A stretch of DNA of 64,000 nucleotides from Bacteroidota bacterium (GCA_021812985.1 JAKAMG010000004.1:72339-136338), one strand, 5' to 3'; shown: positions 32,428 to 42,602, numbered from the stretch's first letter. Translations and numbers: made by a program. The notes: generated from the letters alone by a model not told the origin.

Positions 32428-35298
32428 TCAGATTTTTACCGCCACCCCGATTTTGATATTCCGAGGCGTGAGATACCTCGACTGATCGAGCGGGTAGGGA
32501 TCTATCGGCGCATTGAGCTGAGGATAGTACGGATTGTTCCAACTCGGCGGCGTAGGATCACCAAGCTGATAAGCGCGACCCGTCACAGGATTGATTATCG
32601 CGGAATTCAGGCTGTTTAGAACATTCTGCACCTCTATCATCAGAGTCATGTCGAGGTCGCCTACCGTCACGTATTTTTCGAAATTGAGATCGATCCAGAA
32701 CCAGTCAGATCCCGTCTTGCCGTAGATGTTTGTGTTGTCGGGCGCGTACAACGGCTGACCGTTCGAAGCATAGGAGCCGGTGAAATAATAGGGGGTGTAC
32801 CTTCGGCCGGACTCGAAAAACACGCGCACGTAAGCCTGGAGATCGTCCAGAACTCCTTTACCGAAACCGAAGAGCCCGTTCTGCGGCCGGTTGTAGAGGG
32901 AAATGTTAGCGGAAATCTGGAGCGGCCTGTCCCACGACAGGTAGTTCTCGCTCATTAGTTCCTCGGTGACGCCTCGCACTGCCAGTATTCCCTCATCCTC
33001 TGAGCTTGACTTGCCGGTGGCTACGGAGTAAGAACCGCTTATTGATCCGTTGAACCATCTTCCTATGCGTTTACGGTACTCCACTTCTATCCCGCGAGTG
33101 CGGGCGTAGTCTGAGTTCACGTATGTAATGAAGCTCTGTCCGATGAGACCGGCAGAGTATATCTGCGCCTGTCTCGTCTGCACGTAGTCGAAAATGTCTT
33201 TGTAATATGCCGTCACTGTCAGGACGTCGTCGTTAGTGAACTGGTTTCTGAGTCCAAGCTCGTAGCTGACAGTCGTCTCAGGATTAAGGTTGGGATTACC
33301 GAATGCCTGGTACGTGGACATTGCTGTGCTCGGCGCCAGCTTCGCGTAGACGAACTGCGGCCTCGGCCATTTTGAAAAGTGTCCATAGTTTAGGAAGAGC
33401 GTCTGGTTGTCTGACACCGGGTGAGAAATGCCGACGCGCGGGCTGATTCTTCCCTTCCATCGCCTCCCGAAGAAGTTGTAAGTGTCCTGAAAATACTTGT
33501 CGCGGATCGCCTGCGGAATCGTGATTACCTGCTGGTTCCTCACCGCGTCGTCCACGTATTTCCCTGGGAACCAGTAATCGAAGCGGAGTCCGAGATTCAG
33601 TATCATTCCCTCAGTCGTCAGGGCTTCCTGAGCATACGCCGAGCCGGTCGCCGGGAACACTTTGTAGATGTCATTGTTCAGCCCCATCACTCCGACCCAC
33701 GGTTCGTAGATGTCGATGAGCTGCATCTCCTGAAAATTCATATCGAAACCGGCCTTGAACTTGTTTTGCTCGGTGAAGAACGAAGTCAGGTCGAACTTGA
33801 TCTCATTGTTTATGAAATAATGGTCATGCCACGTGTAAGCGTTCCCGAAATCGAAGAAGCCGTCACCCGGAATTATGCCGATCGTGTCCCTGTTCGTGTT
33901 GTAATAAGTCGGCGGGAGCGTGACTACATCGATTGGCTGTTGATACTGTGTCCAGTAAAGTCCATTGGCGTCCGCCCGCAGCTGAGTGAAGAAGTGTGCG
34001 AACTTGAGATCGTAGTAGTTCTTTGGTCCGAGGGTTTGCGTAATGTCGATTGCCTGGACAATGCTGTTGTGAGTGTAGACGTCGGCACTCCCGAGTATGT
34101 TCTGGAATTCGTATTGATAACCCGGACTCGGCTCTACATATTCGAGATTGGTCTGAAGCGATTGGGTGTTTTCGTTGATGCTCACGCTGTGATTGTAGGA
34201 ATAGCTTATCTTCAGCGTCTGGGTCGGTTTGTAAGTGATCTTGCCGAGCCCGTACCAGTTGTTTGAAAGGCGCGGAGCGAATCTCGTCCCGTAAAAGATG
34301 GATGAATTCAGACTTGAAGGCGGATCGAGCCTGTAAGTGACGATCCGGCCGTTCTGGTACCGCTCCGCCCAGAGAATCTGACCGTCCGTGAATGCCGCGG
34401 CGAAGCTGCCGAAGAGGGCCAGCTCACCGGGAATATTTATGCCGATGGCCGGGAGAAGAAACTTGGTTATCGGTTCCGGCCCGCTGATATTTGCCTGGTA
34501 ATCGTCTGAGTTGAAATTGGAGCGCGATTCTCCGTTGAGTCCCCAGTGATCTGTCTTGTACTGCGCGAAGAGATTATACTTCGTGCCTCCCTCTCTCGTC
34601 CTGACGTTCACGATTCCGCTTGTGGCCTGGCCGTACTCGGCGTTGAATCCTCCGGTTATAACCTCCATATCGCTGAGCGAGTTGGCGCTGAGCTGGAGAC
34701 CGAAGCCCGTTCCCGCCAACGGATCCTGAATGGATATGCCGTCGAGGAGATAGGCATTCTCGTAAGATCGGCCGCCGCGGATGTGAATCTCGTTGTCCTC
34801 GGCAACGACGCCTACCTGCTGTGAGACGACCTCTTTCACGTTCTCGACGGCGGACACGCGAATGTCTTCAGAAGAGATGGACCTCGTGCTCTGCGTCTCC
34901 GCGACATCCATCATCGGCTTCTCGCCAACTACCACGACTTCCTGTCCTAGCGAGAGCGCTGTTTCCTCCAGCCTGACGTCTATTTGCGTCGCTTGCCCGT
35001 CATTTACCCTGACGCCCGTTTGTTCGACCTCCTTGTACCCGAGGAGGCGGAACGTGACAGTGTACGTACCGGAAGAGACATTCTTGATCTCGTAGTCTCC
35101 GGTCATCCCCGTCGTCGCACCGTAGTACGTCCCCTTTACGAGAACGTTGACTCCGACAAGCCCTTCCTTCGTCGCCGCGTCACTGACCTTTCCTTTTATA
35201 GAACCGCGCTGCTGCGGAAAGGCCTGGTCAGCCAATAAAATTAAGCCAGCGACAACGAGTCCGATTAGCCTGATCATTTTATTTAACCTCATGGCCAT
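32428..35298 (-). CDS. TonB-dependent outer-membrane receptor
   Basis: A 956-residue transporter with a signal peptide (to about residue 29) and a carboxypeptidase-regulatory-like domain (31-110, GSIKGKVSDAATKEGLVGVN). A plug domain follows (about 120-235, DVAETQSTRSISSEDIRV, IHIRGGRSYENAYLLDGI), then a barrel of about 700 residues ending GVAVKI. The last part resembles OmpA-like or CarboxypepD-type receptors of FCB bacteria. The substrate is unknown. The ATG at 35277 (MIRLIGLV) has AGG at suitable distance and may be the true start. It lies in the surface-protein run between a secreted lipoprotein and the PorV-like protein. Confidence 0.9.
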   Translation of the reverse strand: MAMRLNKMIRLIGLVVAGLILLADQAFPQQRGSIKGKVSDAATKEGLVGVNVLVKGTYYGATTGMTGDYEIKNVSSGTYTVTFRLLGYKEVEQTGVRVNDGQATQIDVRLEETALSLGQEVVVVGEKPMMDVAETQSTRSISSEDIRVSAVENVKEVVSQQVGVVAEDNEIHIRGGRSYENAYLLDGISIQDPLAGTGFGLQLSANSLSDMEVITGGFNAEYGQATSGIVNVRTREGGTKYNLFAQYKTDHWGLNGESRSNFNSDDYQANISGPEPITKFLLPAIGINIPGELALFGSFAAAFTDGQILWAERYQNGRIVTYRLDPPSSLNSSIFYGTRFAPRLSNNWYGLGKITYKPTQTLKISYSYNHSVSINENTQSLQTNLEYVEPSPGYQYEFQNILGSADVYTHNSIVQAIDITQTLGPKNYYDLKFAHFFTQLRADANGLYWTQYQQPIDVVTLPPTYYNTNRDTIGIIPGDGFFDFGNAYTWHDHYFINNEIKFDLTSFFTEQNKFKAGFDMNFQEMQLIDIYEPWVGVMGLNNDIYKVFPATGSAYAQEALTTEGMILNLGLRFDYWFPGKYVDDAVRNQQVITIPQAIRDKYFQDTYNFFGRRWKGRISPRVGISHPVSDNQTLFLNYGHFSKWPRPQFVYAKLAPSTAMSTYQAFGNPNLNPETTVSYELGLRNQFTNDDVLTVTAYYKDIFDYVQTRQAQIYSAGLIGQSFITYVNSDYARTRGIEVEYRKRIGRWFNGSISGSYSVATGKSSSEDEGILAVRGVTEELMSENYLSWDRPLQISANISLYNRPQNGLFGFGKGVLDDLQAYVRVFFESGRRYTPYYFTGSYASNGQPLYAPDNTNIYGKTGSDWFWIDLNFEKYVTVGDLDMTLMIEVQNVLNSLNSAIINPVTGRAYQLGDPTPPSWNNPYYPQLNAPIDPYPLDQSRYLTPRNIKIGVAVKI

Positions 35299-35340
35299 CG
35301 CCCATGCAGAAAAATGTCATGTTGAGTGATGAAACAAGCA

Positions 35341-37083
35341 TCAGAAAGCTCCGAAGTCCTTGAACACTTTCTGGAGAAGCTGAAACGCCCTCGTGTTCGG
35401 TGAAGTTGTCGAGTTCCCGTTGAACCTGTAGAGAGGCGCGCCCAATATGAAGGATGTTCCATCGCCGCTTTTTGCGCCGATCACCGGCTGCAGGCTATCG
35501 GGACTGAACGGCTGTACCATATAAACTGGCACGGCACCTGTCGACGGATAGATTCCGCGCAGGTACTGGACCGCGTGTCCGCCGTCGGCCTTGTTTGACT
35601 GATAGCTGTCGCGCACCAGAAGAGGATAGACCGTCGAATCGAACGGCGGCGCGGGCCGAAGTTCGAAATTGGGTTGGACAAATCCGCCCGATGTGATCGG
35701 GCTCGTAAGCTGCGCCCCGGCAAGAAAATTGGCGGTCAGGCTGTCCACAGCGCCGGTGAAGTCACGCAGGGCTTGGTTGATGTCGATCACTGAAACGTAC
35801 GACGACGGGAGCGCGAATGTCATGAATATTCTACCACCATTTGCCCTGAAATTGCCCACGGAAAGCTGTGCCAGGTCAAAGTCTCCATCGTCATCCGAGT
35901 ACCAGAATATGTACCTGTAAAGCTTCAGAGTCTCGCTGAAACTCGGAACGACATAAGGCTGAACGAAGTCACCTTTTCTTGGTGAGTGAGAACCCGTCTT
36001 GATGTCCCACACGTCAAACTTCCCTTTAAATATTCCGCCTCCGAGTGAGTCGAAGACATTTCTATAAAATTGTGCCGTGTTGTCCCTGGTCCCGTAGTCG
36101 TCGATGATGAGAAGGTCACCCGCCGGCTTCTTCACAAACCAGCTGTGCGTCGTGTCGGGCATCCTTGCAGTCTTTCCTACGGCACCGGCAATGTCTTCTG
36201 CCCTGATATAAAGGACGTTGTCGCCGTTCAGTTTCATGTTTGGCAGGAGAGTGGGGTACGGAGATTTTGAAAGTGCCGGGTACACGTTCGGATAGATATC
36301 GCATCTGACTGTGGCTGTGTCGCTGACTGCCTCGCTCAGCCTCGCTTCTATCGTGATGAAATTGTACTGGGCGGGAAGCTTCACCCAGTCTGCAGGCGAC
36401 GAGGTGTCGTTCAGTGCAATGTAGTAATTTGTGATCGTGCCATCGCCGTCGAGGTCCGAGCCCTCCCAGCCGAACGACGCTACCGTGAACGTGGTGTCGG
36501 GTATGTCGCTACGCGTCGAGAAGTCGCCGCTGTTCATGAAGAAAGTCACAGTCGGCGGTGTATTGGCTATCGGGAATTTTATTCCGGGGGGATCCGGGTC
36601 AACGGATGTGCCCAGCGACGGGAAGACTTCGCCCTTATCCCAGCGCCCGTTTCCGTTCTTGTCTGTGAATGCGACAGTGTCTCCTTCCTGCAATGTTCCC
36701 TTGAATGAGTTGTCCACCGCGGCGACTGAGAAAGTATAAGTCGTGTCTTTGGTAAAGAGTGGGAGCGCGAAGATGCTGTCGTTCTTCGTCGTGAATGTCC
36801 AAGTTATGCGATTGAAAGTGAGTATGTACCCGGCGATACGCCCATCGCCGTCGGTAGCCCACCAGTGTACCTCGAGTCTGCTTGACTGCGGATTGAATTG
36901 CACCGATTGTGTAGAATCTCGAAACGGATAGGCCGAGACAAATGTCTGCGGCGGCAGGTTCCCGTACCTCGTTGAGGAGAAGTGCTTCGTGCAACCCGAG
37001 AGGAGGAGAAAAAGAAGAATGCCACCGCGGCTCACGTTCGCAGTGAGACGTAGTCCAGTCAGCTTTCTTAGCCTGCTATTCAT
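35341..37083 (-). CDS. Large surface lipoprotein with fibronectin-like and calcium-binding-like segments
   Basis: The 580-residue protein has a lipobox (LLLSGC, Cys31). The mature protein contains fibronectin/PKD-like beta-strands (HWWATDGDGRIAGYILTFNR, YTFSVAAVDN) and an EF-loop-like stretch DKNGNGRWDKGE. Its C-terminal half (about residues 330-580) resembles a Rossmann-type or ThuA/DUF-like fold (LLIIDDYGTRDNTAQFYRN, YIFWYSDDDGDFDLAQLSVG), but I do not recognise the family. It is the upstream neighbour of the TonB receptor. A role in binding or processing a substrate for the receptor is an inference. Confidence 0.75.
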   Translation of the reverse strand: MNSRLRKLTGLRLTANVSRGGILLFLLLSGCTKHFSSTRYGNLPPQTFVSAYPFRDSTQSVQFNPQSSRLEVHWWATDGDGRIAGYILTFNRITWTFTTKNDSIFALPLFTKDTTYTFSVAAVDNSFKGTLQEGDTVAFTDKNGNGRWDKGEVFPSLGTSVDPDPPGIKFPIANTPPTVTFFMNSGDFSTRSDIPDTTFTVASFGWEGSDLDGDGTITNYYIALNDTSSPADWVKLPAQYNFITIEARLSEAVSDTATVRCDIYPNVYPALSKSPYPTLLPNMKLNGDNVLYIRAEDIAGAVGKTARMPDTTHSWFVKKPAGDLLIIDDYGTRDNTAQFYRNVFDSLGGGIFKGKFDVWDIKTGSHSPRKGDFVQPYVVPSFSETLKLYRYIFWYSDDDGDFDLAQLSVGNFRANGGRIFMTFALPSSYVSVIDINQALRDFTGAVDSLTANFLAGAQLTSPITSGGFVQPNFELRPAPPFDSTVYPLLVRDSYQSNKADGGHAVQYLRGIYPSTGAVPVYMVQPFSPDSLQPVIGAKSGDGTSFILGAPLYRFNGNSTTSPNTRAFQLLQKVFKDFGAF

Positions 37084-37455
37084 TAGGCAGGTACTCTTTC
37101 AGGTTTTCGTCATGCTTGAGAAGCGTTCCAGTTCTAATGGTGGATTCGTCGGGCACCATCGTGTAACCGTTGAATACAAGGTGATGAGACATTCCAGCGT
37201 GGCAGACTCCAACCTGATGAGGCAGGAAGCGGGAAGCAACGGTACCGACGGCATGTCGATCCGAGTAATTAGCGATCTTCTCCATTACAGATTCATGTTT
37301 GCTGCAATTAAGAAATATGTTGTGACGCCCGGCGCCGCGGTTGTAAGCGTGGTGGAAAACCCCTGATTGAATTCGACTCCTCTTCTGACATTCATTTGGC
37401 CGGCAAGCCGCGGCTCATCTTTTTCGACGAGGCGCGGTTTGCCAGTCGCCCGCTT
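37084..37455. other. Non-coding gap of about 370 bp with an inverted repeat
   Basis: No credible gene. GGCAAGCCGCG (37402-37412) and CGCGGTTTGCC (37433-37443) pair fully on the plus strand, with one G:T wobble, around a 20-base loop. This lies just past the 37456-39669 stop and may be a terminator-like stem, though no T tract follows. The rest presumably holds the promoter of the 35341-37083 gene. Confidence 0.4.
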
Positions 37456-39669
37456 CTACTTCATTAGCATCATTTTCTTTACCGAATTGTAGCTTCCGGC
37501 CGTTAGGCGGTAGAAGTAAACACCGCTCGCGAACCTTGACGCGTCGAACGTGACGCTGTATGTACCGGCCGTCTGCTCGCGGTTCACGAGTGAGGCTACC
37601 TCCTGACCCAGAATGTTATAGATCCTGAGTGAAACCACGCCGGCCTTCGGCACTGAGTAGCGTATCGTTGTCGAAGGGTTGAACGGGTTCGGGAAGTTCT
37701 GTCCAAGGACAAACGTGGCGGGTAATTCTGCAGGCTCACGTCTGATCGCGGTAATCGTGCCGAAATCGCTGTTTGTGCGCGGTTCCACCTTGTAATTTCC
37801 GTTGGCGTAACGCAACACGCCGGCGAGACTCGATATCTTGGTGGTTCCCTGAAGAATCGTGAAACCGTAAAGTGTATCGTGCGGGTCTACGCTGTATGAG
37901 TTGCTCCCATCGTCATCGACCCGGCATTCTCCCGATCCGTCGCTGACCGTGTATTCCCGAAAACTTCCGTTCGTGCTTGTGATGCTGTAGCTCGGGTCGG
38001 GGTCGACATTCATTATCCTTATGTTTTCAAACTTCACCAGGACGCTTTCCCAACGCTCAGCAGTCGAGTCACCACTCACCTTACCTCCAACGGTACCCGT
38101 CGTCACCAGCACCGGCGGGTATGTACTTCTTCCCGTTGCGAGTACCTTGGCCGAATCGACAGTAAGCTCAGTCATGCCGGAAAACTCGCTGATAGTTCCA
38201 GTCACCGAGACGCTGTCTCCCCTATGCAGTTTATAAGCGAGTGTATCAAAGAGGACAATCCCGCTCCATGGCCGCGCACCATCCTGCATATAAACGTAAG
38301 GCGTTTTCTTTGCCTGATTCCGTCTGTCTACCTCGGGGGGATAATCGCTCGTATCAGCCTGAACGATTCCGTTTACTGTCACGGGCAAATCTATTACGCC
38401 GCTCGTTCCGTCCTTGAACGGCGTATACTGGATGTCTTTTATCGTGTAGCCGTTTCCCCTGACGTAATAGAAGTAAGCGCCGTTCGAAGTGTCAGGAGTC
38501 ATGGATTTCAACGCGGATGTATCCTGCCAGGCGTTGAAGAAATACTTTACGAACGACCCATCTGCCTGCGGGGGAATGTCCGCAAAGTAAGTATGCGACG
38601 TATCCGCCGTCATCTTTATTCTCTGATAGGAGCCGTTGTTGACGGAATAATAAACCGCCGCTGAATCCACCTTGACGCTCGTGTCGGGATTTATGGAGAT
38701 CGCGGTTATCCTTACCCTTACCGGATCAGATGGGAGCGGAAATGCCGCCGAACGCCTGGTTGAGAAACCCGTGGCAGTGATGTTAGGAGTGTACGCTCCG
38801 ATCTTCACGTCGCCAGGGTAGAGCGGGACTATTTCATAGCCGCCGTACGTCGCGGAAGCGGCGATCAGTATCCCTCTGACGTAGTCAATGGTCGAGCCAA
38901 CTGGAGGCGGCACGTATTTCTGCGGGCCGTTCACGGTCGTGTCTCCGTAGGATCTTCCGCTGAAATATTTGGATGGGTCATACATATAAATTGTGTTCCC
39001 AAATGAATCGGCCATGCTGACGAACCATTGCCCGGACGAGCTGCTCTGCGACCGGGTCTTGACACTCAGATGACGCAGTATCACGTATGAGTTTTTGTAC
39101 TTTGTGCCAGGATTGAAATGGACGGTGCCTCCCTTGGAGACGTCGCCGGTAACGAGGTCGCTCACCTTGACCTCGGCGGGCGCGGGCCTCGGCCCGCTTA
39201 TCTGGAGTATGCTGATCGGCATCGCGGGTGTCGTCTGACTCCCGATCGGAATCAGCTCGAAATTGCCCATAATGTCCGTGCCAAATTTAGTCAGCTTTCC
39301 TGTCAGCTGAATGACCGAGCCGCTGTCGATCGATCCGAACCCGGCGTTTATGATGTTCGCGGAAGTATCCATCGTGTAGACATTCATTCCCCCCCACTCA
39401 GCGCTGTCGAGGCTCTGTATGTAGAACGAGAAGTGTCCGCCGACGTTGCGGATGACGCGCGGGTCGGTGACCAGCACTCCCGTCACGGTGATGGTATCGT
39501 TGAGATACATGGAGTTCGTCAGGCTCCCCCGTCCGCTTGTGCCGAACCCCTCCGCTATGATCAACGAATCCATCGGGATGAAATTCACGTTAAAGAGCGA
39601 CAGCTCCTGGTACGTTTGCGCCGTCGCAAGACCTGTTAGGAAAAACAGGATCAGTAAGGTTCTTTTCAT
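37456..39669 (-). CDS. T9SS-exported protein with OB-fold-like repeats
   Basis: The 737-residue protein has a short signal peptide (to about residue 17) and beta-rich modules, then a C-terminal T9SS type A sorting domain (about 648-737, QNFPNPFNPSTTIRYSVPKAG to KMMLMK). Residues about 45-175 read TVTGVLVTDPRV, FYIQSLDSAEWGGMNVYT, GSVIQLTGKLTKFG, and residues about 430-525 repeat VTVNGIVQADT, YVYMQDGARPWSGIVLFD, GDSVSVTGTISEFSGM. Both match the OB-fold of nuclease-associated surface proteins. No catalytic site is evident. It is the probable T9SS cargo of this locus. Confidence 0.88.
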   Translation of the reverse strand: MKRTLLILFFLTGLATAQTYQELSLFNVNFIPMDSLIIAEGFGTSGRGSLTNSMYLNDTITVTGVLVTDPRVIRNVGGHFSFYIQSLDSAEWGGMNVYTMDTSANIINAGFGSIDSGSVIQLTGKLTKFGTDIMGNFELIPIGSQTTPAMPISILQISGPRPAPAEVKVSDLVTGDVSKGGTVHFNPGTKYKNSYVILRHLSVKTRSQSSSSGQWFVSMADSFGNTIYMYDPSKYFSGRSYGDTTVNGPQKYVPPPVGSTIDYVRGILIAASATYGGYEIVPLYPGDVKIGAYTPNITATGFSTRRSAAFPLPSDPVRVRITAISINPDTSVKVDSAAVYYSVNNGSYQRIKMTADTSHTYFADIPPQADGSFVKYFFNAWQDTSALKSMTPDTSNGAYFYYVRGNGYTIKDIQYTPFKDGTSGVIDLPVTVNGIVQADTSDYPPEVDRRNQAKKTPYVYMQDGARPWSGIVLFDTLAYKLHRGDSVSVTGTISEFSGMTELTVDSAKVLATGRSTYPPVLVTTGTVGGKVSGDSTAERWESVLVKFENIRIMNVDPDPSYSITSTNGSFREYTVSDGSGECRVDDDGSNSYSVDPHDTLYGFTILQGTTKISSLAGVLRYANGNYKVEPRTNSDFGTITAIRREPAELPATFVLGQNFPNPFNPSTTIRYSVPKAGVVSLRIYNILGQEVASLVNREQTAGTYSVTFDASRFASGVYFYRLTAGSYNSVKKMMLMK

Positions 39670-39756
39670 TTCAGCCTCCAGTTTTAAAACGAGTAGTCGC
39701 GTGGAGCAATCTGCCGGGCGCGGGCCAATAAGTCCCTGACGGCGTATTGTCGACGC

Positions 39757-41823
39757 CTATTTGATTATCAAGAACTTGCCGCGCTTTATCGCGCCGGTAT
39801 TCAAATCTTTTACGGTAAACAGATACAGCCCTGTCGCGATGGCCTGGTCAGCCGTGGTGATCAGGTTCCATGCGTGGAGCCCTCCCGGAAGTCGCTGCGA
39901 GTTATCCGAAGCGTAATGCTGGAACCACTGTATGTCCGATCCATTGTAAGTCGAAGAGCTGTGTTCAATAGTCGCGACTATATCCCCGGCAACCGTGTAT
40001 ATCCTTATCTCGCAGAGCGGAGGAAGATTATAGAAGTAGATCTTCTTCTCGCGTACGCTGGCTCCATCCCAGACTGCTCTCGTGTAATAGGGATTTGGAA
40101 ACACCCCGACCGCAGAAGAGTCGCGGACGTTCGCCGGTGAGCCGGGGAACACCTTTCCGAGCGCCCTCACCGACGGCTGACTCGGTGTCCCGAGGGCTGC
40201 GTTGCCCTGGTCGTATGCCTCCACGCCGAAGACGTACTCCCAGCCGTTCAAGACCGATGAGACCTTGTACTTATAAACATATTGATAGGGTTCACCCGGA
40301 AAAGTCACCGGCGTGCCCAGCCTCGGCGGGAGACCCAAATCGAAGCCGATGGAATCAACGATGTCAAAGTCCGCGATCTCCTGATAGGGATCCTGGATCC
40401 CCTGCACATCGAACCCGGGCTTTGACATGTACACCCTGTAACCCTCGAAGTTTCTGCGATTTAAGAATGGGTCCACAACGCCTTCCGGGGCGTCATCCCA
40501 GTATATCGTAGCGCTGCCGTCACCCGGTTCGACGTGGACATGCGGCGGCGGAAGAATGTTCGGGAATACATATCGTGTTATGTTCCCGTTTCCGTCGAGG
40601 TCCTCCCCCGGGTCGAGTATTCCATTCCCGTTTCTGTCCTCACCGTTATATGTGCGCTGCGCCCAGCCGGCGTTTTCGTAAAGAGTCTTCCTTGCTGCGG
40701 CCACGTTATTCTGATAATCAGTGGAAACACCCGTCTCGAATTTCGGCGCACAGACAATCGCGAAGACTACCGTCACTGAGGAATCGGCGGGGAGTTGAAA
40801 CGGCCCGACGGACAAGAGCGCGTATCTGTTGCCTGCCTTTCCGAGGTAGCTTGGATTGGAAGGGTTGTTGTAATAATCGGATGGGATCGATGTCTCCATC
40901 TTTTCGAAGCGGAGGGCGTCCGTTGATGGTGAGAGAAGATTCGCGTCGCCCGTGCCCAACCTGAATTGCCAGGCCGAGAAGTGTGTCCGGCTGTTAAGCG
41001 AGTCCAGCGTACCATCTGGAGAATTGATTACAGCTCCAAGCGGGTCAACGCCGAGAAGTTTTATCGACACGTAGTTGTCGGTGGGAAGATCGCTCGAAAA
41101 ATGCTGAGCGTCGAAGGCATACGCGAGCCTGAGAGAATCCGCGTATCCGATACCTGTGCCACTATAGAACGTCGTCCCCTCTGTCGGAAGCCTGAAATTA
41201 GTGTTCCTCACGACGAAATCGTTCACGAAGCCCACGCACATGGAATCGATCGTGATCCTACCTGTATTCTTCACCTTGTAGCTGAGTATAACGAAGAAAT
41301 TCGCGCTGGGATATTCCCACGCATATGTCTCCTGATGTACGGAGACGTTGAGGGGATTGTGCCCGACGATTTCCTGCCCCGTGTTGGGATCGACAGTATT
41401 TGAATCCGTAAAATCCGATACGAAATCCTGATGGCTGACCGCGGCGGGAGAGTAGAAGCGCGACTCGAGGAGCGAGCTCCTTTCCGTCAGTCCGCTGTCC
41501 GGGGGCTGAGTAAACTCGGATGGACTGCTGTAGTAATCTGTTGTCACCGTGCTGACAAACGGCCCCTGCCCGCCTCTGTAGCCCCCGATCCATAGGCCGC
41601 CACTGAACAGATGCTCTATCCTCGACCTCACGGGTGTTATCGGATATTCACACGACGGCTGAGTCGGCCAGAACGACTGACTGAATGTATTACCGATACG
41701 ACCGAAGCTCGTTATGGTGAGCCCGATGTTACCGATACTGGTCGAATTGTTATCAGCTACCTGACCATGTGCTACGGCAGACACACATAGTACAATGGTC
41801 GCAACTCTTAGGAGAATGCGCAC
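39757..41823 (-). CDS. Large secreted surface protein with variant T9SS-like C-terminus
   Basis: I choose the GTG at 41823 (AAAAGG about 7 bases upstream), giving 688 residues and a clean signal peptide ending VAHGQ. The frame is open to 41889 but that part is not signal-like. The protein is beta-rich and contains an EF-loop-like segment DRNGNGILDPGEDLDGNG. A C-terminal domain opens with FPNPYY and ends GLYLFTVKDLNTGAIKRGKF, resembling a T9SS sorting domain whose usual NPFNPST is changed. It is the first gene of the surface run. Adhesive or structural function is possible but not shown. Confidence 0.8.
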   Translation of the reverse strand: MRILLRVATIVLCVSAVAHGQVADNNSTSIGNIGLTITSFGRIGNTFSQSFWPTQPSCEYPITPVRSRIEHLFSGGLWIGGYRGGQGPFVSTVTTDYYSSPSEFTQPPDSGLTERSSLLESRFYSPAAVSHQDFVSDFTDSNTVDPNTGQEIVGHNPLNVSVHQETYAWEYPSANFFVILSYKVKNTGRITIDSMCVGFVNDFVVRNTNFRLPTEGTTFYSGTGIGYADSLRLAYAFDAQHFSSDLPTDNYVSIKLLGVDPLGAVINSPDGTLDSLNSRTHFSAWQFRLGTGDANLLSPSTDALRFEKMETSIPSDYYNNPSNPSYLGKAGNRYALLSVGPFQLPADSSVTVVFAIVCAPKFETGVSTDYQNNVAAARKTLYENAGWAQRTYNGEDRNGNGILDPGEDLDGNGNITRYVFPNILPPPHVHVEPGDGSATIYWDDAPEGVVDPFLNRRNFEGYRVYMSKPGFDVQGIQDPYQEIADFDIVDSIGFDLGLPPRLGTPVTFPGEPYQYVYKYKVSSVLNGWEYVFGVEAYDQGNAALGTPSQPSVRALGKVFPGSPANVRDSSAVGVFPNPYYTRAVWDGASVREKKIYFYNLPPLCEIRIYTVAGDIVATIEHSSSTYNGSDIQWFQHYASDNSQRLPGGLHAWNLITTADQAIATGLYLFTVKDLNTGAIKRGKFLIIK

Positions 41824-41882
41824 GACACGCCTTTTTGCCCTAACTGTTGACGATAGGTTTAAGCTAACAACGAGAAAAAAGA

Positions 41883-41911
41883 TTGTCAAGGAAACTTCGC
41901 CTGATTATTTT
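41883..41911 (+). promoter_or_regulatory. Possible promoter of the monohaem cytochrome gene
   Basis: TTGTCA (41883-41888) and TATTTT (41906-41911) are spaced by 17 bases, about 55 bp ahead of the cytochrome start. The same gap must hold the divergent promoter of the 39757-41823 gene. Confidence 0.35.
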
Positions 41912-41966
41912 AGTGTTATAGTTTGAAGCACGCCCTAAACGGCAGACAAAAAACTTGAATGGAGTG

Positions 41967-42536
41967 ATGATGAAAACTGTCGGCATTATTGTGGGGACAC
42001 TGGTGGTCGAACTGATCATGCTTGTCCTCTTTGTGAATTCGGGACTGTATAATGTGTCCACCGCGTCGCCTGACCCCGGCTTTATTCATTGGGTCTTCAG
42101 CCGGACCAGCGACAACTCCGCCGAACACTACTCAAAGGACATTGCCGTCCCTTCATTGACTGATTCAGCCATGGTCGTCGAAGGATATGGCCATTACCAT
42201 GAGATGTGTGAAACCTGCCACGGCGGGCCGGGCGTCGAAAGATCGGAGATAGGAATGGGATTGTACCCCCATCCGCCCAACCTCATGCATTCAGCAAAAG
42301 AGATGGGACCGGGAAGACTCTTCTGGGTGATAAAGAACGGCATAAAAAGCACAGGCATGCCTGGCTTCTGGAAGACCCATACCGACAAGCAGATCTGGGC
42401 CATCGTCGCTTTCCTCGAGAGGATGAAAGACATGACGCCGCAGGAATATGCCGCCATGCAGAGTGCCGGGATGCACGATCACGCAATGGTACAGGAGCAC
42501 GCAGACAAGCCTCTCCGTAAAGCCGTGAAGAAATAG
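41967..42536 (+). CDS. Membrane-anchored monohaem cytochrome c
   Basis: I start at the ATG at 41967 because GGAG sits 5 bases ahead; an ATG at 41955 precedes this site. The 189-residue protein has one N-terminal membrane helix (about residues 4-26) and a c-type domain with one haem site, CETCH at 81-85. A downstream Met in KSTGMPGFWKTHTD is the likely axial ligand. The C-terminus is charged and His/Met-rich (MHDHAMVQEHADKP). It resembles cytochrome c class I domains that pass electrons to terminal oxidases or reductases. It is a single gene ending in a strong terminator. Confidence 0.88.
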   Translation: MMKTVGIIVGTLVVELIMLVLFVNSGLYNVSTASPDPGFIHWVFSRTSDNSAEHYSKDIAVPSLTDSAMVVEGYGHYHEMCETCHGGPGVERSEIGMGLYPHPPNLMHSAKEMGPGRLFWVIKNGIKSTGMPGFWKTHTDKQIWAIVAFLERMKDMTPQEYAAMQSAGMHDHAMVQEHADKPLRKAVKK

Positions 42537-42567
42537 GATTCGACAAAGGACGAAGCAATACAGAGAG

Positions 42568-42602
42568 ACAGGCGGTGTTGAGAGGCACCGCCTGTTTTTT
42601 TG
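42568..42602 (+). terminator. Intrinsic terminator of the monohaem cytochrome gene
   Basis: ACAGGCGGTG (42568-42577) and CACCGCCTGT (42586-42595) form a perfect 10-bp stem followed by a run of T. Confidence 0.93.

Noticed and set aside
33421-34266. 281-codon plus-strand open frame
   Set aside because: Antisense to the TonB receptor barrel and unlike any known protein.
37076-37285. 69-codon minus-strand open frame in the gap at 37084-37455
   Set aside because: It overlaps the start of the surface lipoprotein gene and has no recognisable features.
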